Source: Streptomyces sp. Je 1-369
Lineage (GTDB): Bacteria; Actinomycetota; Actinomycetes; Streptomycetales; Streptomycetaceae
DNA length: 64,000 nucleotides
Direction of reading: 5' to 3'
Assembly (NCBI RefSeq): GCF_026810505.1
Contig: NZ_CP101750.1
Coordinates: 8,606,515-8,670,514, forward strand
The position numbers and the translations under genes were made by a program. The notes beneath the pieces were generated by a model that searched no databases, had not been told where the DNA came from, and saw only the letters and a list, made by a program, of their open reading frames with translations. This document shows, piece by piece, positions 46,322 to 54,592 of this stretch; within the stretch, counting starts at the first letter, position 1, and each line of letters opens with the position of its first letter.

Positions 46322-47398
46322 TTAGAGGTGGGTGTGGGTGAGGGTGGTGGTGTGGGTGGGGCGGTTGTTCTGGTGGGTGGTGACGGTGTGCGTGGTGGTG
46401 TTGTGGGTGTGGGTGGGCGGAGTGGCGGTGACGGTGGTGGGGGAGGTGAGTTCGACGTAGTGGTGGAAGGTCGTGTGCGTGTGGGTGAGGTGGGTGGTCG
46501 GGGGGTGCGGATGGGTGGCTTGGCGAGCGGCCTCTATGAGGACCATGCCGGGCAGGTGGTCGCCGTCGTGGTCGAAGAGGACGGGGTGCTGGGGGTGGGG
46601 GTTGAGCCGGAAGATGTGGGGCTGGTGAGTGGGGGTGAGGACGAGGTCGCGGGAGTGGGTGCGGCCGTAGAGGTGGGGGTCCTGGTGGGTGGGGGTGTGG
46701 ATCAGGGCCTTGAGGGTGTGTGTGGTGGGGTCGGTGGTGTCGTGGGGGTTGCCGGAGGTGCGCATGCGGCGATACGCGGCGGGTGAGATGCAGGTGAAGT
46801 GGCCGTAGCCGGTGGAGAGGATCTGGTTTTTGGGGTTGGTGATGGTGAGGGTGATGGTGAACTGAGGGCTGCGGCTGGGGCGGGAGAGGGTGGTGTGCAG
46901 GGTGAGGTTGGTGGGGGTGCTGCCGATGGTGAGGTGCTCGGGGTGGGTGGTGACGGTCATGTCTTGCATGACGAAGTGGTGGCCGAGGGGTATCCCGTGT
47001 TCGGCATGGGCGAGGTAGATGCCGGTCTGGCGGAGGGTTTCGCAGGCCTGGAGGTGGTCGTGGCGTCCGTCGAGGGTGGTGAAGAAGGTGTGGGCGCGGG
47101 GCCATTGGCCGGTGAGGGTGTAGCTCTCGGGGCCGGTCTTCTCGCAGCCGGTGAGGAAGACCTCGGCGAGGGCGGCGCGGTGCACGTACTCGGCGGGGAC
47201 GGTGGTGGTGAGGCGGGGCGGGGCGGATGCCGCGCCGGTGGTACTGGTCCGGCGAGTGGCGTGGGCCGGAGGGGTGGAGCCGTCTGTGGTGCCCTCTGTG
47301 GTGATGGCGGTGGAGCCGTCTGTGGTGCCCTCTGTTGTCGTGCTGGAGGTGGTGCGGGTGTCCTGGACGTCTTTCGACAGTACGAGACTGCTGTTCAT
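46322..47398 (-). CDS. AfsA-family gamma-butyrolactone biosynthesis protein
   Basis: A 358-residue protein with the two hotdog-like AfsA repeats. The first includes VPAEYVHRAALAEVFLTG and LDGRHDHLQACETLRQTG; the second includes LPGMVLIEAARQA. AfsA joins a beta-keto acyl chain with dihydroxyacetone phosphate to start A-factor type signal synthesis. Residues 1-60 are a Thr/Ser-rich extension encoded by 42-bp direct repeats (TTEGTTDGS twice), not usual in AfsA. Start ATG 47398 with GGGAGAGG upstream. It is divergent from the HAD-like gene; an ARE-like site lies between. The strong His/Thr content follows the ACC/CAC codon bias. Confidence 0.85.
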   Translation of the reverse strand: MNSSLVLSKDVQDTRTTSSTTTEGTTDGSTAITTEGTTDGSTPPAHATRRTSTTGAASAPPRLTTTVPAEYVHRAALAEVFLTGCEKTGPESYTLTGQWPRAHTFFTTLDGRHDHLQACETLRQTGIYLAHAEHGIPLGHHFVMQDMTVTTHPEHLTIGSTPTNLTLHTTLSRPSRSPQFTITLTITNPKNQILSTGYGHFTCISPAAYRRMRTSGNPHDTTDPTTHTLKALIHTPTHQDPHLYGRTHSRDLVLTPTHQPHIFRLNPHPQHPVLFDHDGDHLPGMVLIEAARQATHPHPPTTHLTHTHTTFHHYVELTSPTTVTATPPTHTHNTTTHTVTTHQNNRPTHTTTLTHTHL

Positions 47399-47434
47399 GA
47401 ACCTCTCCCCCGGAGGTGAAATGAAAGTGACGCC

Positions 47435-47463
47435 ATAACATACATACCCACCGGTTTCCTTTT
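47435..47463. promoter_or_regulatory. ARE-like butyrolactone-receptor binding site 1
   Basis: ATAACATACATACCCACCGGTTTCCTTTT resembles the autoregulatory elements bound by ArpA/ScbR-type receptors (ACATAC-type left arm, CCGGTTT right arm). It lies 37 bases upstream of the afsA-like start, where receptor binding would block its promoter. Inference from motif and context. Confidence 0.55.
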
Positions 47464-47697
47464 CAAGGGTTGATGGTGATTACACGCGGTGCCTCGGAAC
47501 ATTATTCGGATTCTGGTATTCCGCTGTTGCGGTTACCCGGCCAGGGGTGGGGTTTCGGGATTTAGTGACACTGGGTAGTTGCGCCCCTGGTGGGAGGGCG
47601 GATCGGGGTCGGGCGAGGGGAAGTGCGGGGTGTGCGGGGGCGGGGCGAGAGTTCGGGATTCAAGGTAAAGGGGAGTTGTTCAGTCCGCTTAATGTGA

Positions 47698-47726
47698 TGG
47701 AAAACAGGGCGTCCGGTTCCCTTGTT
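47698..47726. promoter_or_regulatory. ARE-like site 2 (weaker)
   Basis: TGGAAAACAGGGCGTCCGGTTCCCTTGTT shares the CCGGTT-CCTT arm and an AACA left arm with site 1. It overlaps the possible -10 of the HAD-like gene. Weaker match than site 1. Confidence 0.35.
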
Positions 47727-47831
47727 ATGCTTTCGCGCCGCCGACCGGGAGGGTGCGGGACGGGGACGGAAGCGGGGACGGGGCGGGGCGGTGCGGTGTT
47801 GTGCAGTGCGGGTCGGTGCATGCATGCACGG

Positions 47832-47871
47832 GTGCCTGGGTGCCTGGGTGCCTGGGTGCCTGGGTGCATGG
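47832..47871. repeat. 8-bp minisatellite GTGCCTGG, five units
   Basis: Four exact GTGCCTGG units and a fifth GTGCATGG in a row, upstream of the HAD-like gene. Slippage here could change promoter or leader length. Confidence 0.88.
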
Positions 47872-47945
47872 ATGCATCGGCGGACCGTGCAGGTTCGGTT
47901 TGTGTTGGGTTTGTTGTTGCTGATGAGGGTGGGGTTGTGATTGTG

Positions 47946-48767
47946 ATGACGGGTAGTGAGGGTTCGTTCGGAGCTGGCGCGGGCGAGACGAGTTCGGCCG
48001 CTGCGGCTGCGGCTGCGGCTGCGGCTGCGGCTGCGGCTGCGGCTGCGGGTGTTGGCGTGGGTGCGGCTCCGGCTGCGGGGTTGAGCCATGTGCGGTTGGT
48101 GGCGGTCAACATTGACGGGGTGTTGTTGAACGACAGTTTCGGTCCGGTCATCCGGCGGCTGGTGGAGTCGCGGGGCGGGGCGTACGGGCCGGAGTTGGAG
48201 CAGGCGTTGCTGTCGCAGTCGCAGCTGGTGGCGGCGCGGGCGGCCGCGGAGGTGTTGGGGGGCAGCGCCGAGGAACTGCTGGCTGCGTACTTCGAGGAGA
48301 GGGAGCGGTACGTGGCGGAGCATCCGGTACGGGTGCTGCCGGGGGCGCGGGAGTTGCTCGAGCGGCTGCACGGGCTGGAAGTGTCAACTGTGTGTTACGG
48401 AGGGCTGGAGCGGACGCACTTCGACCGCTACCTCGGCGACGTGGCGGAGTTGTTCGACGCGCCGGGGTACGTATGCACGAACGACTTCCGGCCAGGCATC
48501 CGGGAGATCACCGAGGACGTGTTCGGGCTGCGGCTGGACCAGGTGGTGTTCATCGACGACGTGGCGCGGGTCGCGGACGCGGCGCGGGAGCTGGGCGTAG
48601 CGTTCATCGGGCATCCCAGTGATTACGAGGACGGTTTTCAGCGGCCGCTTATGGAGCGGGCAGGGGCGCGGCATGTGGTGCGCTCACTGGGGGAGATCGA
48701 CGAGGAGTTGCTGCGTCGGGTGGACGCGGAGGCGGCGGCCGGGCGCAGTTGGCTTGAGCTGGCTTGA
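47946..48767 (+). CDS. HAD-superfamily protein of butyrolactone cluster, motif I Asp replaced
   Basis: About 273 residues from ATG 47946 (GTG 47937 is another start). After a poly-Ala run coded by eight CTGCGG repeats (48001-48048) comes the HAD fold: motif I reads VAVNIDGVLL, with Asn at residue 55 where the nucleophile Asp is expected; the cap domain is LLAAYFEERERYVAEH; VCYGG is the motif II region and VFIDDVARVADAARELG is motif IV with two Asp. HAD phosphatases near afsA genes may dephosphorylate the butenolide phosphate intermediate. Without the nucleophile the activity is uncertain. It precedes the receptor gene on the same strand. Confidence 0.7.
   Translation: MTGSEGSFGAGAGETSSAAAAAAAAAAAAAAAAAGVGVGAAPAAGLSHVRLVAVNIDGVLLNDSFGPVIRRLVESRGGAYGPELEQALLSQSQLVAARAAAEVLGGSAEELLAAYFEERERYVAEHPVRVLPGARELLERLHGLEVSTVCYGGLERTHFDRYLGDVAELFDAPGYVCTNDFRPGIREITEDVFGLRLDQVVFIDDVARVADAARELGVAFIGHPSDYEDGFQRPLMERAGARHVVRSLGEIDEELLRRVDAEAAAGRSWLELA
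48001..48048. repeat. CTGCGG hexanucleotide repeat, eight copies
   Basis: Eight perfect CTGCGG units coding for an Ala run in the HAD-like protein. Unit gain or loss keeps the frame. Confidence 0.92.
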
Positions 48768-48970
48768 GCGGGGTGTGTAGCGAGGGGTTGCAGTGGGGGT
48801 GGCGGCCTGCCGTCCGGTCAGGGTTTGTCCTCTTCATGTCGTGTACGGGTTGTTTGTTCGGCTGGCACGGTTGGCACGGCTGACGCGCGGCTGGTAGGTG
48901 GTGGGGGCTGTCTGCAGCGCAGGCGGCCCCCGCGGTGTTATGGGGTGGGGGGTGGCGGAGGAGGTGTGGG

Positions 48971-48998
48971 TAAGGTACGTGCACGGCGGTTTCTTTTT
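48971..48998. promoter_or_regulatory. ARE-like site 3, upstream of receptor gene
   Basis: AAGGTACGTGCACGGCGGTTTCTTTTTA has the CGGTTTCYTTTT arm of site 1 and a GTACGTGCAC left arm. It lies about 50 bases before the receptor start, where autorepression sites are usual in this family. Confidence 0.5.
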
Positions 48999-49048
48999 AG
49001 GGTCTGCTGTGTGTCCGGTGTCGGTGTTGGGTGGAGGGGAGGTTTCTG

Positions 49049-49711
49049 GTGGCGCAGCAGGAGCGTGCTGTTCGGACGCGGCGGGCGGTGTTGGAGGCCG
49101 CGGCGGCGGTCTTTGCCGAGCATGGGTATTCGGCGGCGACGGTGTCGGACATTTTGCAGGTGGCGGGAGTAACCAAGGGGGCTCTGTATTTTCATTTCGA
49201 TTCGAAGGAGGCTCTAGCGCGGGGAGTGCTGCAGGCGCAGGTGGCGTTTGCGGGGCCGGCACAGGAGCTGAAGGTACAGGAGTGGGTGGACGCGGGGCTG
49301 TTGCTGGCGCACCGGTTGCCGCGGGATCCGGTGGTGCGGGCGGGGGCGGTGTTGTCGTCGGATCCGCAGGGGCGGGAGCACTACGGGAGTGCGTGGCCGG
49401 CGTGGATCGAGCTGTCGGCGCAGACCTTGGCTGAGGCGAAGGAGCGGGGGGAGATCCTGTCGCATGTGGTGCCGCGGCAGACCGCGGAGTTGATCGTGTC
49501 GTCGTTCCACGGTGTGCAGTTGTTTTCGCAGCTGGAGTGTGGGCTGGCGGACGTGGAGCGGCGGATCTCGGTGTTGTATGACCACGTGATTCCGGCGATT
49601 ACGGTGCCGGCGGTGCTGGCGCGGCTGGATCTGGCGCCGGATCGTGGGGCGCGGTTGTACGCGCAGGCGGTGTCGGTTCCCCAGCCCGCGCTGGTCCCCT
49701 CTACGGGCTGA
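49049..49711 (+). CDS. gamma-butyrolactone receptor (ArpA/ScbR type TetR regulator)
   Basis: A 220-residue TetR-type receptor. HTH at residues about 8-50: RAVRTRRAVLEAAAAVFAEHGY, SAATVSDILQVAGVTKGALYFHF, close to the ArpA/BarA/ScbR consensus. The ligand domain includes WPAWIELSAQTLAEAKERGE and SSFHGVQLFSQLECG, with the Trp that contacts the butyrolactone in this family. Start GTG 49049 is chosen since GGAGGGGAGG lies six bases before; a GTG at 49031 is in frame. It would repress the ARE sites upstream of itself and the afsA-like gene until the lactone builds up. Its 3' end overlaps the convergent AraC gene by 11 bases. Confidence 0.88.
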   Translation: MAQQERAVRTRRAVLEAAAAVFAEHGYSAATVSDILQVAGVTKGALYFHFDSKEALARGVLQAQVAFAGPAQELKVQEWVDAGLLLAHRLPRDPVVRAGAVLSSDPQGREHYGSAWPAWIELSAQTLAEAKERGEILSHVVPRQTAELIVSSFHGVQLFSQLECGLADVERRISVLYDHVIPAITVPAVLARLDLAPDRGARLYAQAVSVPQPALVPSTG

Positions 49712-50576
49712 CGTTTTTGCTTGTCTTCTTGGTGCCTTCCACTGGCTCCCGGGCGGTCCACGCGACATCGTCGACCGCGAGCCATGGCGCGGCCGAAACG
49801 GCCGTGGGGGTCACCCCGGTGAAGGTCAGCACGTCCCGATGCAGGTGGGACTGGTCGGCGTAGCCGCTCTCCGCCGCTACGGAGCCGGGGCTGTATCCCG
49901 CGGCGAGGCGGTGGGCCGCGTGGTCGAAGCGGATCAGCTGCGCGGCGCGCTTGGGGCTGAGGCCGATCTGGGACCGAAAGCGTGCCCATAGCCGTTTACG
50001 GCTCCAGCCGACCTCCGCGGCCAGCGGTTCGATGCGGATCCGTCCCTGGCCGAGGACCATCTGCCGCCAGGCGTACGAGACTTCCGGGTCGACCGCTCGG
50101 CCTGTCTCGTACCGTCGGGCGAGTGCTGCCTCGGCGATCGCGAACCGCTCGTCTCAGGACGCAGCGGCACGTAGTTGTTCCAGGAGTTGAGTGCCGCCCC
50201 GGCCCCAGAGCGCGTCGAGGGAGATGATCTCTCCGCCCGGCTCCAGGGAGGCACCCAGGACCGTGTGCGCGATCACTGGTGACAGGCGTATCTGCAAGGC
50301 GTCAATGTTCTGGCCGCGTGCGCGAACGGCGCCGGGCGAGAGCCCGAAGAGGACGCTGCCGCCCTGCTGCCGATCACGGGCGGAGTCGACGATCAGGCCG
50401 TTGCCCAAGTCGATGGCCAGGGTGACGGCCGGATACGGGATCACGGGGAGGTCGAGGGGGCTTGTGGTGCGATCACGGAACCCGGCCAGGGAAACACCCG
50501 GCAGTCGGCTGGCCTGCGCGGGAGTGGTGATGTCCCACCTGGCGGCAGGCGTGAGAGTCCCCTCGGCAGATCCCAT
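49701..50576 (-). pseudogene. AraC-family regulator interrupted by in-frame TGA
   Basis: The N-terminal half (50576-50157, ATG start; WDITTPAQASRLPGVSLAG ... SLDALWGRGGTQLLEQLRAAAS) is a DUF6597-like sensor domain. It ends at TGA 50154-50156. The same frame continues with DERFAIAEAALARRYE and then the AraC HTH domain (RKRLWARFRSQIGLSPKRAAQL; SGYADQSHLHRDVLTFTGVTP) to TAG 49701. Relatives usually have Trp here (SWDERF), so one G-to-A change of TGG explains the stop. Unless the stop is read through, or the HTH half is restarted internally (ATG 50060), no full protein forms. Confidence 0.85.
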
Positions 50577-50669
50577 GGTCTGAGCCTACGGGTCAACTCC
50601 CATGGGTTCACGACGCGTCGGAACATTCGTCCAAGACCCGGCAGCCGGTGCGCGGCAACACTGGCATCT

Positions 50670-50760
50670 CGCTACCCGCTACCTGGTACCCCGCTACTTG
50701 GTACTCCTCTACCTGGTACCCGCTATCTGGTACCCGGTCCTCGGTACCGGGTAGCGGGCA
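50670..50760. repeat. 15-16 bp repeats with GGTACC palindromes
   Basis: About five imperfect units of CGCTACCTGGTACCC, with the last copies in reverse (GGTACCGGGTAGCGGG), making the array partly self-complementary. It ends 30 bases before the amidase start. Confidence 0.8.
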
Positions 50761-50789
50761 CCCGCTACTCGCTCCGGAAGAGGCTTTAC

Positions 50790-51838
50790 GTGACGCACCT
50801 CCCGATCGATCCGTTCACATCGGCCGTCGAGCTCGCCGCGGCCATACGCCGCAAGGAGGTGAGCCCGGTCGAGGTGGCCGACAGCTACCTGCAACGGATG
50901 GACGCACTCGACCCCCGTCTCAACGCGTACTGCCATCGGGCCGACCACGACGTCCGCAAAGCCGCGGCACAGGCGACCGATGCGGTGGTACGCGCCGCAT
51001 CCCCTCAGGACCTGCCCGCGTTCCACGGCGTCCCGCTCCCGGTCAAGGACTACCTGGACGTGGCCGGTTGGCCCACGACCTACGGGAGCGCCGGCGCCGA
51101 CCCGGCGCCTGTCACCCCGCCGCGTGGTGGTCACCCCCGACCCCACAGCGCTCCTTCACGGACGCGCTCACGGCAGCTCCGCCCGCGGGGCTCAGAGTCG
51201 GAGTGCTCGTGGAACCACCGATCGCCGGGATGAGCGTGGACCCGGCATGCCTGGCGGCGGTCGACACGACACTGCGGACTCTCGAAGCCGCGGGCCACCA
51301 CGTGGTGGACGTTCCCCTGCCGCTGCCACCGACAGACGAGTTGATCGCCGCGTTCATGACGATCTGGAACGCCGCAGCCGCAGGCATGCCGCTCGCAGAC
51401 CCGGACCGCATCGAGCCGCACAATCGGATCCAGCGCGAGGCGGCGCGCGCCGTCGACTCCTGGGCGTACGCGGAGGCCGCGCAGCGCACCCAGCGGCTGT
51501 CGCGGCGCATCGTCGAAGCGTTCGTCGGCAGTTTCGACCTACTCATCACGCCCACCATGGCCTGCCTGCCCCCGCCCATCGGCTTCTGGCGTACGGGCAG
51601 TGGGGACGACCCGATGACGCCCGTACGCAAGAGCTATCCGCTGGCCGTGTTCACCTCGCTGTTCAACGTGACCGGTCAGCCGGCGATTTCGCTGCCCCTT
51701 CACCACGACGCCGCCTCCGGTCTGCCCGTCGGCGTCCAACTCGTCACCGCGCCTTGGCGGGAGGACCTGCTGCTGCAGGTGTCGCGCACGCTCGAACTCG
51801 AGCTGCCCTGGGCACACCGCCGACCGCCCGTCAGCTGA
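50790..51838 (+). pseudogene. amidase (AS family) with internal deletion
   Basis: The N-terminal part from GTG 50790 reads PIDPFTSAVELAAAIRRKEVSP and AFHGVPLPVKDYLDVAGWPTTYGS, with the first Lys of the Ser-Ser-Lys triad in VKD. After about 51120 the frame changes to LRVGVLVEPPIAGMSVDPACL, continuing as an amidase C-terminus (FDLLITPTMACLPPPIG; FTSLFNVTGQPAISLPL; GLPVGVQLV). The Gly/Ser-rich signature with both catalytic Ser residues, about 100 codons, is missing and the join is out of frame. The enzyme must be inactive. Confidence 0.85.
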
Positions 51839-51846
51839 CGCGTCCC

Positions 51847-51907
51847 CCCGGCCTCCGTCAGGGGCCCCCGGACCTCCGTCAGAGGCCCCCGGCTCCGTCA
51901 GGGGGCG
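51847..51907. repeat. 20-bp imperfect tandem repeat, three copies
   Basis: Three units of CCGGCCTCCGTCAGGGGCCC with small changes, just after the amidase remnant; each is a short hairpin (CCCC...GGGG), so a transcript-end role is possible. Confidence 0.65.
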
Positions 51908-52035
51908 GCCCCCGCCGCGCGATCGCAGGTCGCACGACTCGTGCACGTCGTGCACCTCATGCGCCCCGTGCACCCCGCGCAGACAGACTCACCAACAGGC
52001 CCCGAACAGGCTGGCCGCAGAAGGGAAGTTCAGGC

Positions 52036-52425
52036 ATGACCGTTACTCCGATCGATCTCTACGGTTCCTTCATCCACCTTGGGCAAGGCGGCGAGGTCCG
52101 CGCCGAGGAGCCGGTCTTCGACCCTGAGCGGGACGGCTGGCAGGTGATGACCTTCCACGTGGAGACCGACGCCGACATCCACGGTGACCACTGGGAAATC
52201 CACACCGCTGCGGACGAGGTCGTCTCCTGCCTCACCGGCGGCATACGCCTCTGTTTGCGCCCGCAGCGGCCGGAAGACGAAGAGGAACAGATCAAACTGA
52301 CCGCCGGGACGGCAGCTGTTGTGCCGCGCGGACGATGGCACCGCATCGCCCTGGACGCCCCCAGCGACATCATGTCCGTCACTGTGCCGAGTGGCAGCCG
52401 TTTGGAGAAGCGGACGGAGGCCTGA
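52036..52425 (+). CDS. cupin-like protein, 129 aa
   Basis: Starts at ATG 52036 with AAGGGAAG upstream. Cupin pattern: GDHWEIHTAADEVVSCLTGGIRLCL is motif 1 (HWEIH...E), and LTAGTAAVVPRGRWHRIAL is motif 2 with the final His. DIMSVTVPSGSR ends the barrel. Such small cupins bind a metal and act as sensors or simple enzymes in many Streptomyces clusters. Upstream 190 bases hold GTGCAC repeats (51940-51980), possible operator half-sites. Confidence 0.78.
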   Translation: MTVTPIDLYGSFIHLGQGGEVRAEEPVFDPERDGWQVMTFHVETDADIHGDHWEIHTAADEVVSCLTGGIRLCLRPQRPEDEEEQIKLTAGTAAVVPRGRWHRIALDAPSDIMSVTVPSGSRLEKRTEA

Positions 52426-53410
52426 CGAACTCTGCGGTTCGGATTGGATCGGATCGGGCCGGAGTGGACGGGACCGGGCCGGAGCGGACGGACCGGACTG
52501 GAGCGGGCCGGAGCGAACTGGAGCGATCGGCGGGCTTGGGTAGGAGACGACCCCGGCCCGGGTGACGGCTGGGATCAAGCAGTGAGGCCGTGACCGCGAG
52601 GCGGTCACCAACCGAGTGAAGGCAGGTGCCTTCGCCGACGCCGGTGGCGCGTCCGTCCGTCCCGTCGTCTGGGCTGTTCGGGTCCTCGCGCGTGTCCGCC
52701 GGGCGCGCGCCGTCCTGTTGGGCTCGGCCTGGGTGTTGTAGGCGTCGTCGCTGTCTCGCGGTGCTGCGCGGTTTTCTTCGGTGCGTGCCGGGAGTATGTG
52801 GGGCGGGGCGCGGCCGCCGCCATCCACTCCGCCAACGCGTACCACCCGGCCTGGCGCCATCCAGTCGGGCCGGCTCGGTCGGCCCGCCCTGCCCTGCTTG
52901 GTCAACCCGCCCCGCCCCGCCCGGCCCGCCCGGTTCGGCTGGTCCGGTTCGGCCTGTCCTATCCGGGTCGATTGGCTGCCCCTGGTTTGACGCGTGGTGT
53001 GCGGGCCGGGCCAGGCCGTCTCGCCCGGACTGGGCCGAGTTATTTGACTCGGCTGGTCCCGCTGGGGGAGGAAGCCGGGAGCTGGGGGGCTTGGCCGTGC
53101 ATTTGCTGGCCGCGGGGCTCCCGAGCCGTCGGGCCAGCCCTCAGCCGATGGTTCCGCTTCCGGGTGCCGGGTGCGGGGTGGGGGGTGTGCGTGTGCCTGG
53201 TTCCTGGTGTCTGGTCTGGTGGTTTCTCAAGATCTGCTTGAGGGGGGTGGGTGGATGGCCGGAGGTGGGCTCCAGCGCTGCTAGAAACCAGCTACGCGGT
53301 TTTGTATTGACAGGGGTCGTGGAATCTATTTGAATCTGGGTGCGGTAAAGGGGATCGGCTCCGTGTGTGGCGTGGCTGCGGGCGGTAACTACCACTTTCT
53401 GGGGGACGCT
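52426..53410. other. non-coding, repeat-rich spacer before SARP 1
   Basis: 985 bases without a credible gene. 52435-52545 consists of degenerate GGA(T/C)CGG/GGCCGGAG repeats; later parts are GC-skewed runs. A TTGACA at 53307-53312, followed at 17 bases by TTGAAT, is a promoter candidate for SARP 1, in a locally AT-rich patch. Confidence 0.6.
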
Positions 53411-54592
53411 GTGGATGTTGAGGTGCTCGGCGCGCTGGGGGTGCGGGTGAACGGGGTGTCGGTGGTGCCTACGGCGCCCAAGCCGCGGCAGGTGCTGGCG
53501 TTGTTGGCGTTGCATGCGGACCGGATGGTGCCGGTGTCGGTTCTGGCGCAGGAGTTGTGGGGTGCGGCTCCGCCGCGCAGTGCCCGGACGACGTTGCAGA
53601 CGTATGTGCTGCAGCTGCGTGAGCTCATCGCTGCCGCGCTGGCCCGGGAGGCCGTCCCCGCCGCCGCCCCTGCCCCTGCCCCGGTGGCCGCCGCAGTCGC
53701 GGCCGTGCCGGGTGCTGCCCCCGCCGCCGTCCCCGCCGTGCTGGGTGCAGCCGTCCCCGCCGCAGTCGCCGCTGTCCCTGCCGCAGTCGTTCCTGCCGCA
53801 GTCGCGGCCCCTGCTGGGCCGGGTGCAGTCGTTCCTGCCGTAACTGTTCCTGAGGCTGTCCCCGCCGAAGCCGCAGTCGCGGCCGCGGCCGTCCCTGTCG
53901 GGGTGGGTGGGGTGCGCAGTGCCAAGGAGGTGTTGGTGACGATGCCGGGTGGGTATCTGCTGTGTGGTGGTGGCGGGGTGAGTGATGTGCGGGCTTTTGA
54001 GGAGTTGGCGGGGGCGGGGTATCGGGCGATGGATGCGGGGGATTGTGCGGGGGCGGCGGGGCGGCTGCGTGAGGCGCTGGCGTTGTGGTCGGGTACGGCT
54101 TTCGCGGATGTGCAGGCGGGTCCGCAGTTGCAGATGGAGATCAAGCGGCTGGATGAGAGCCGGCTGTGTGCGCTGGACCGGCGGATCGAGGCCGATCTGC
54201 GGTTGGGCCGGCACCGGGAGCTGCTGGCCGAGCTGACGGTGCTGGTCAATGGCTACCGCACGCATGAGAGTCTGCATGCCCAGTACATGCTTGCGCTGCA
54301 CCGTTCGGGGCGGCGTGGTGAGGCGCTGGATGCCTATCAGCGGCTGCGGGCCACGCTGGTGCAGGAGCTGGGTCTGGAGCCCTCGGTCCGGCTGCGGCGT
54401 CTGCAGCGGTCCATTCTGAGTGCCGGCCACGACCTCACCGCCCCCGCCCCCGCGCCCGCTCCCGCGCCTGCTCCCGTGTCTGCTGCTGCGGCTGGTCGGC
54501 TGGCTGCGGGGGCTGCGGTCTCCGCGCCTGGCGCGGCGGGGGCGGGGGCGGGGGTTTCTGTGGGCCGTGTGCGGCTGGTGCCCACCGGCTGA
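53411..54592 (+). CDS. SARP-family activator with Ala/Pro/Val insertion in DNA-binding domain
   Basis: About 393 residues from GTG 53411 (VDVEVLGALGVRVNG), with GGGGGAC upstream; a TTG at 53330 is also in frame. The OmpR-type domain begins normally: KPRQVLALLALHADRMVPV then ARTTLQTYVLQLRE (recognition helix, residues about 58-71). A run of some 90 residues of Ala, Pro and Val then interrupts the domain before the wing KEVLVTMPGGYLL. The activation domain follows (ALALWSGTAFADVQ; LHAQYMLALHRSGRRGEALDAYQRLR; LGLEP). A short Ala/Pro tail ends it. Small SARPs switch on polyketide clusters. Whether the split DNA-binding domain still folds is unclear. Confidence 0.82.
   Translation: MDVEVLGALGVRVNGVSVVPTAPKPRQVLALLALHADRMVPVSVLAQELWGAAPPRSARTTLQTYVLQLRELIAAALAREAVPAAAPAPAPVAAAVAAVPGAAPAAVPAVLGAAVPAAVAAVPAAVVPAAVAAPAGPGAVVPAVTVPEAVPAEAAVAAAAVPVGVGGVRSAKEVLVTMPGGYLLCGGGGVSDVRAFEELAGAGYRAMDAGDCAGAAGRLREALALWSGTAFADVQAGPQLQMEIKRLDESRLCALDRRIEADLRLGRHRELLAELTVLVNGYRTHESLHAQYMLALHRSGRRGEALDAYQRLRATLVQELGLEPSVRLRRLQRSILSAGHDLTAPAPAPAPAPAPVSAAAAGRLAAGAAVSAPGAAGAGAGVSVGRVRLVPTG

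Larger units (their letters stand above)
47399..47945. promoter_or_regulatory. divergent regulatory region of afsA-like and HAD-like genes
   Basis: Non-coding 547 bases with the lowest GC of the window around 47410-47540. It holds two ARE-like sites (47435-47463 and 47698-47726), a TATGCT near 47725 that could be a -10 box for the plus gene, and an 8-bp minisatellite (47832-47871). Confidence 0.5.

Noticed and set aside
47547..47945. N-terminal extension of the HAD-like protein
   Set aside because: It spans promoter-like DNA, an ARE-like site and an 8-bp repeat; no domain character.
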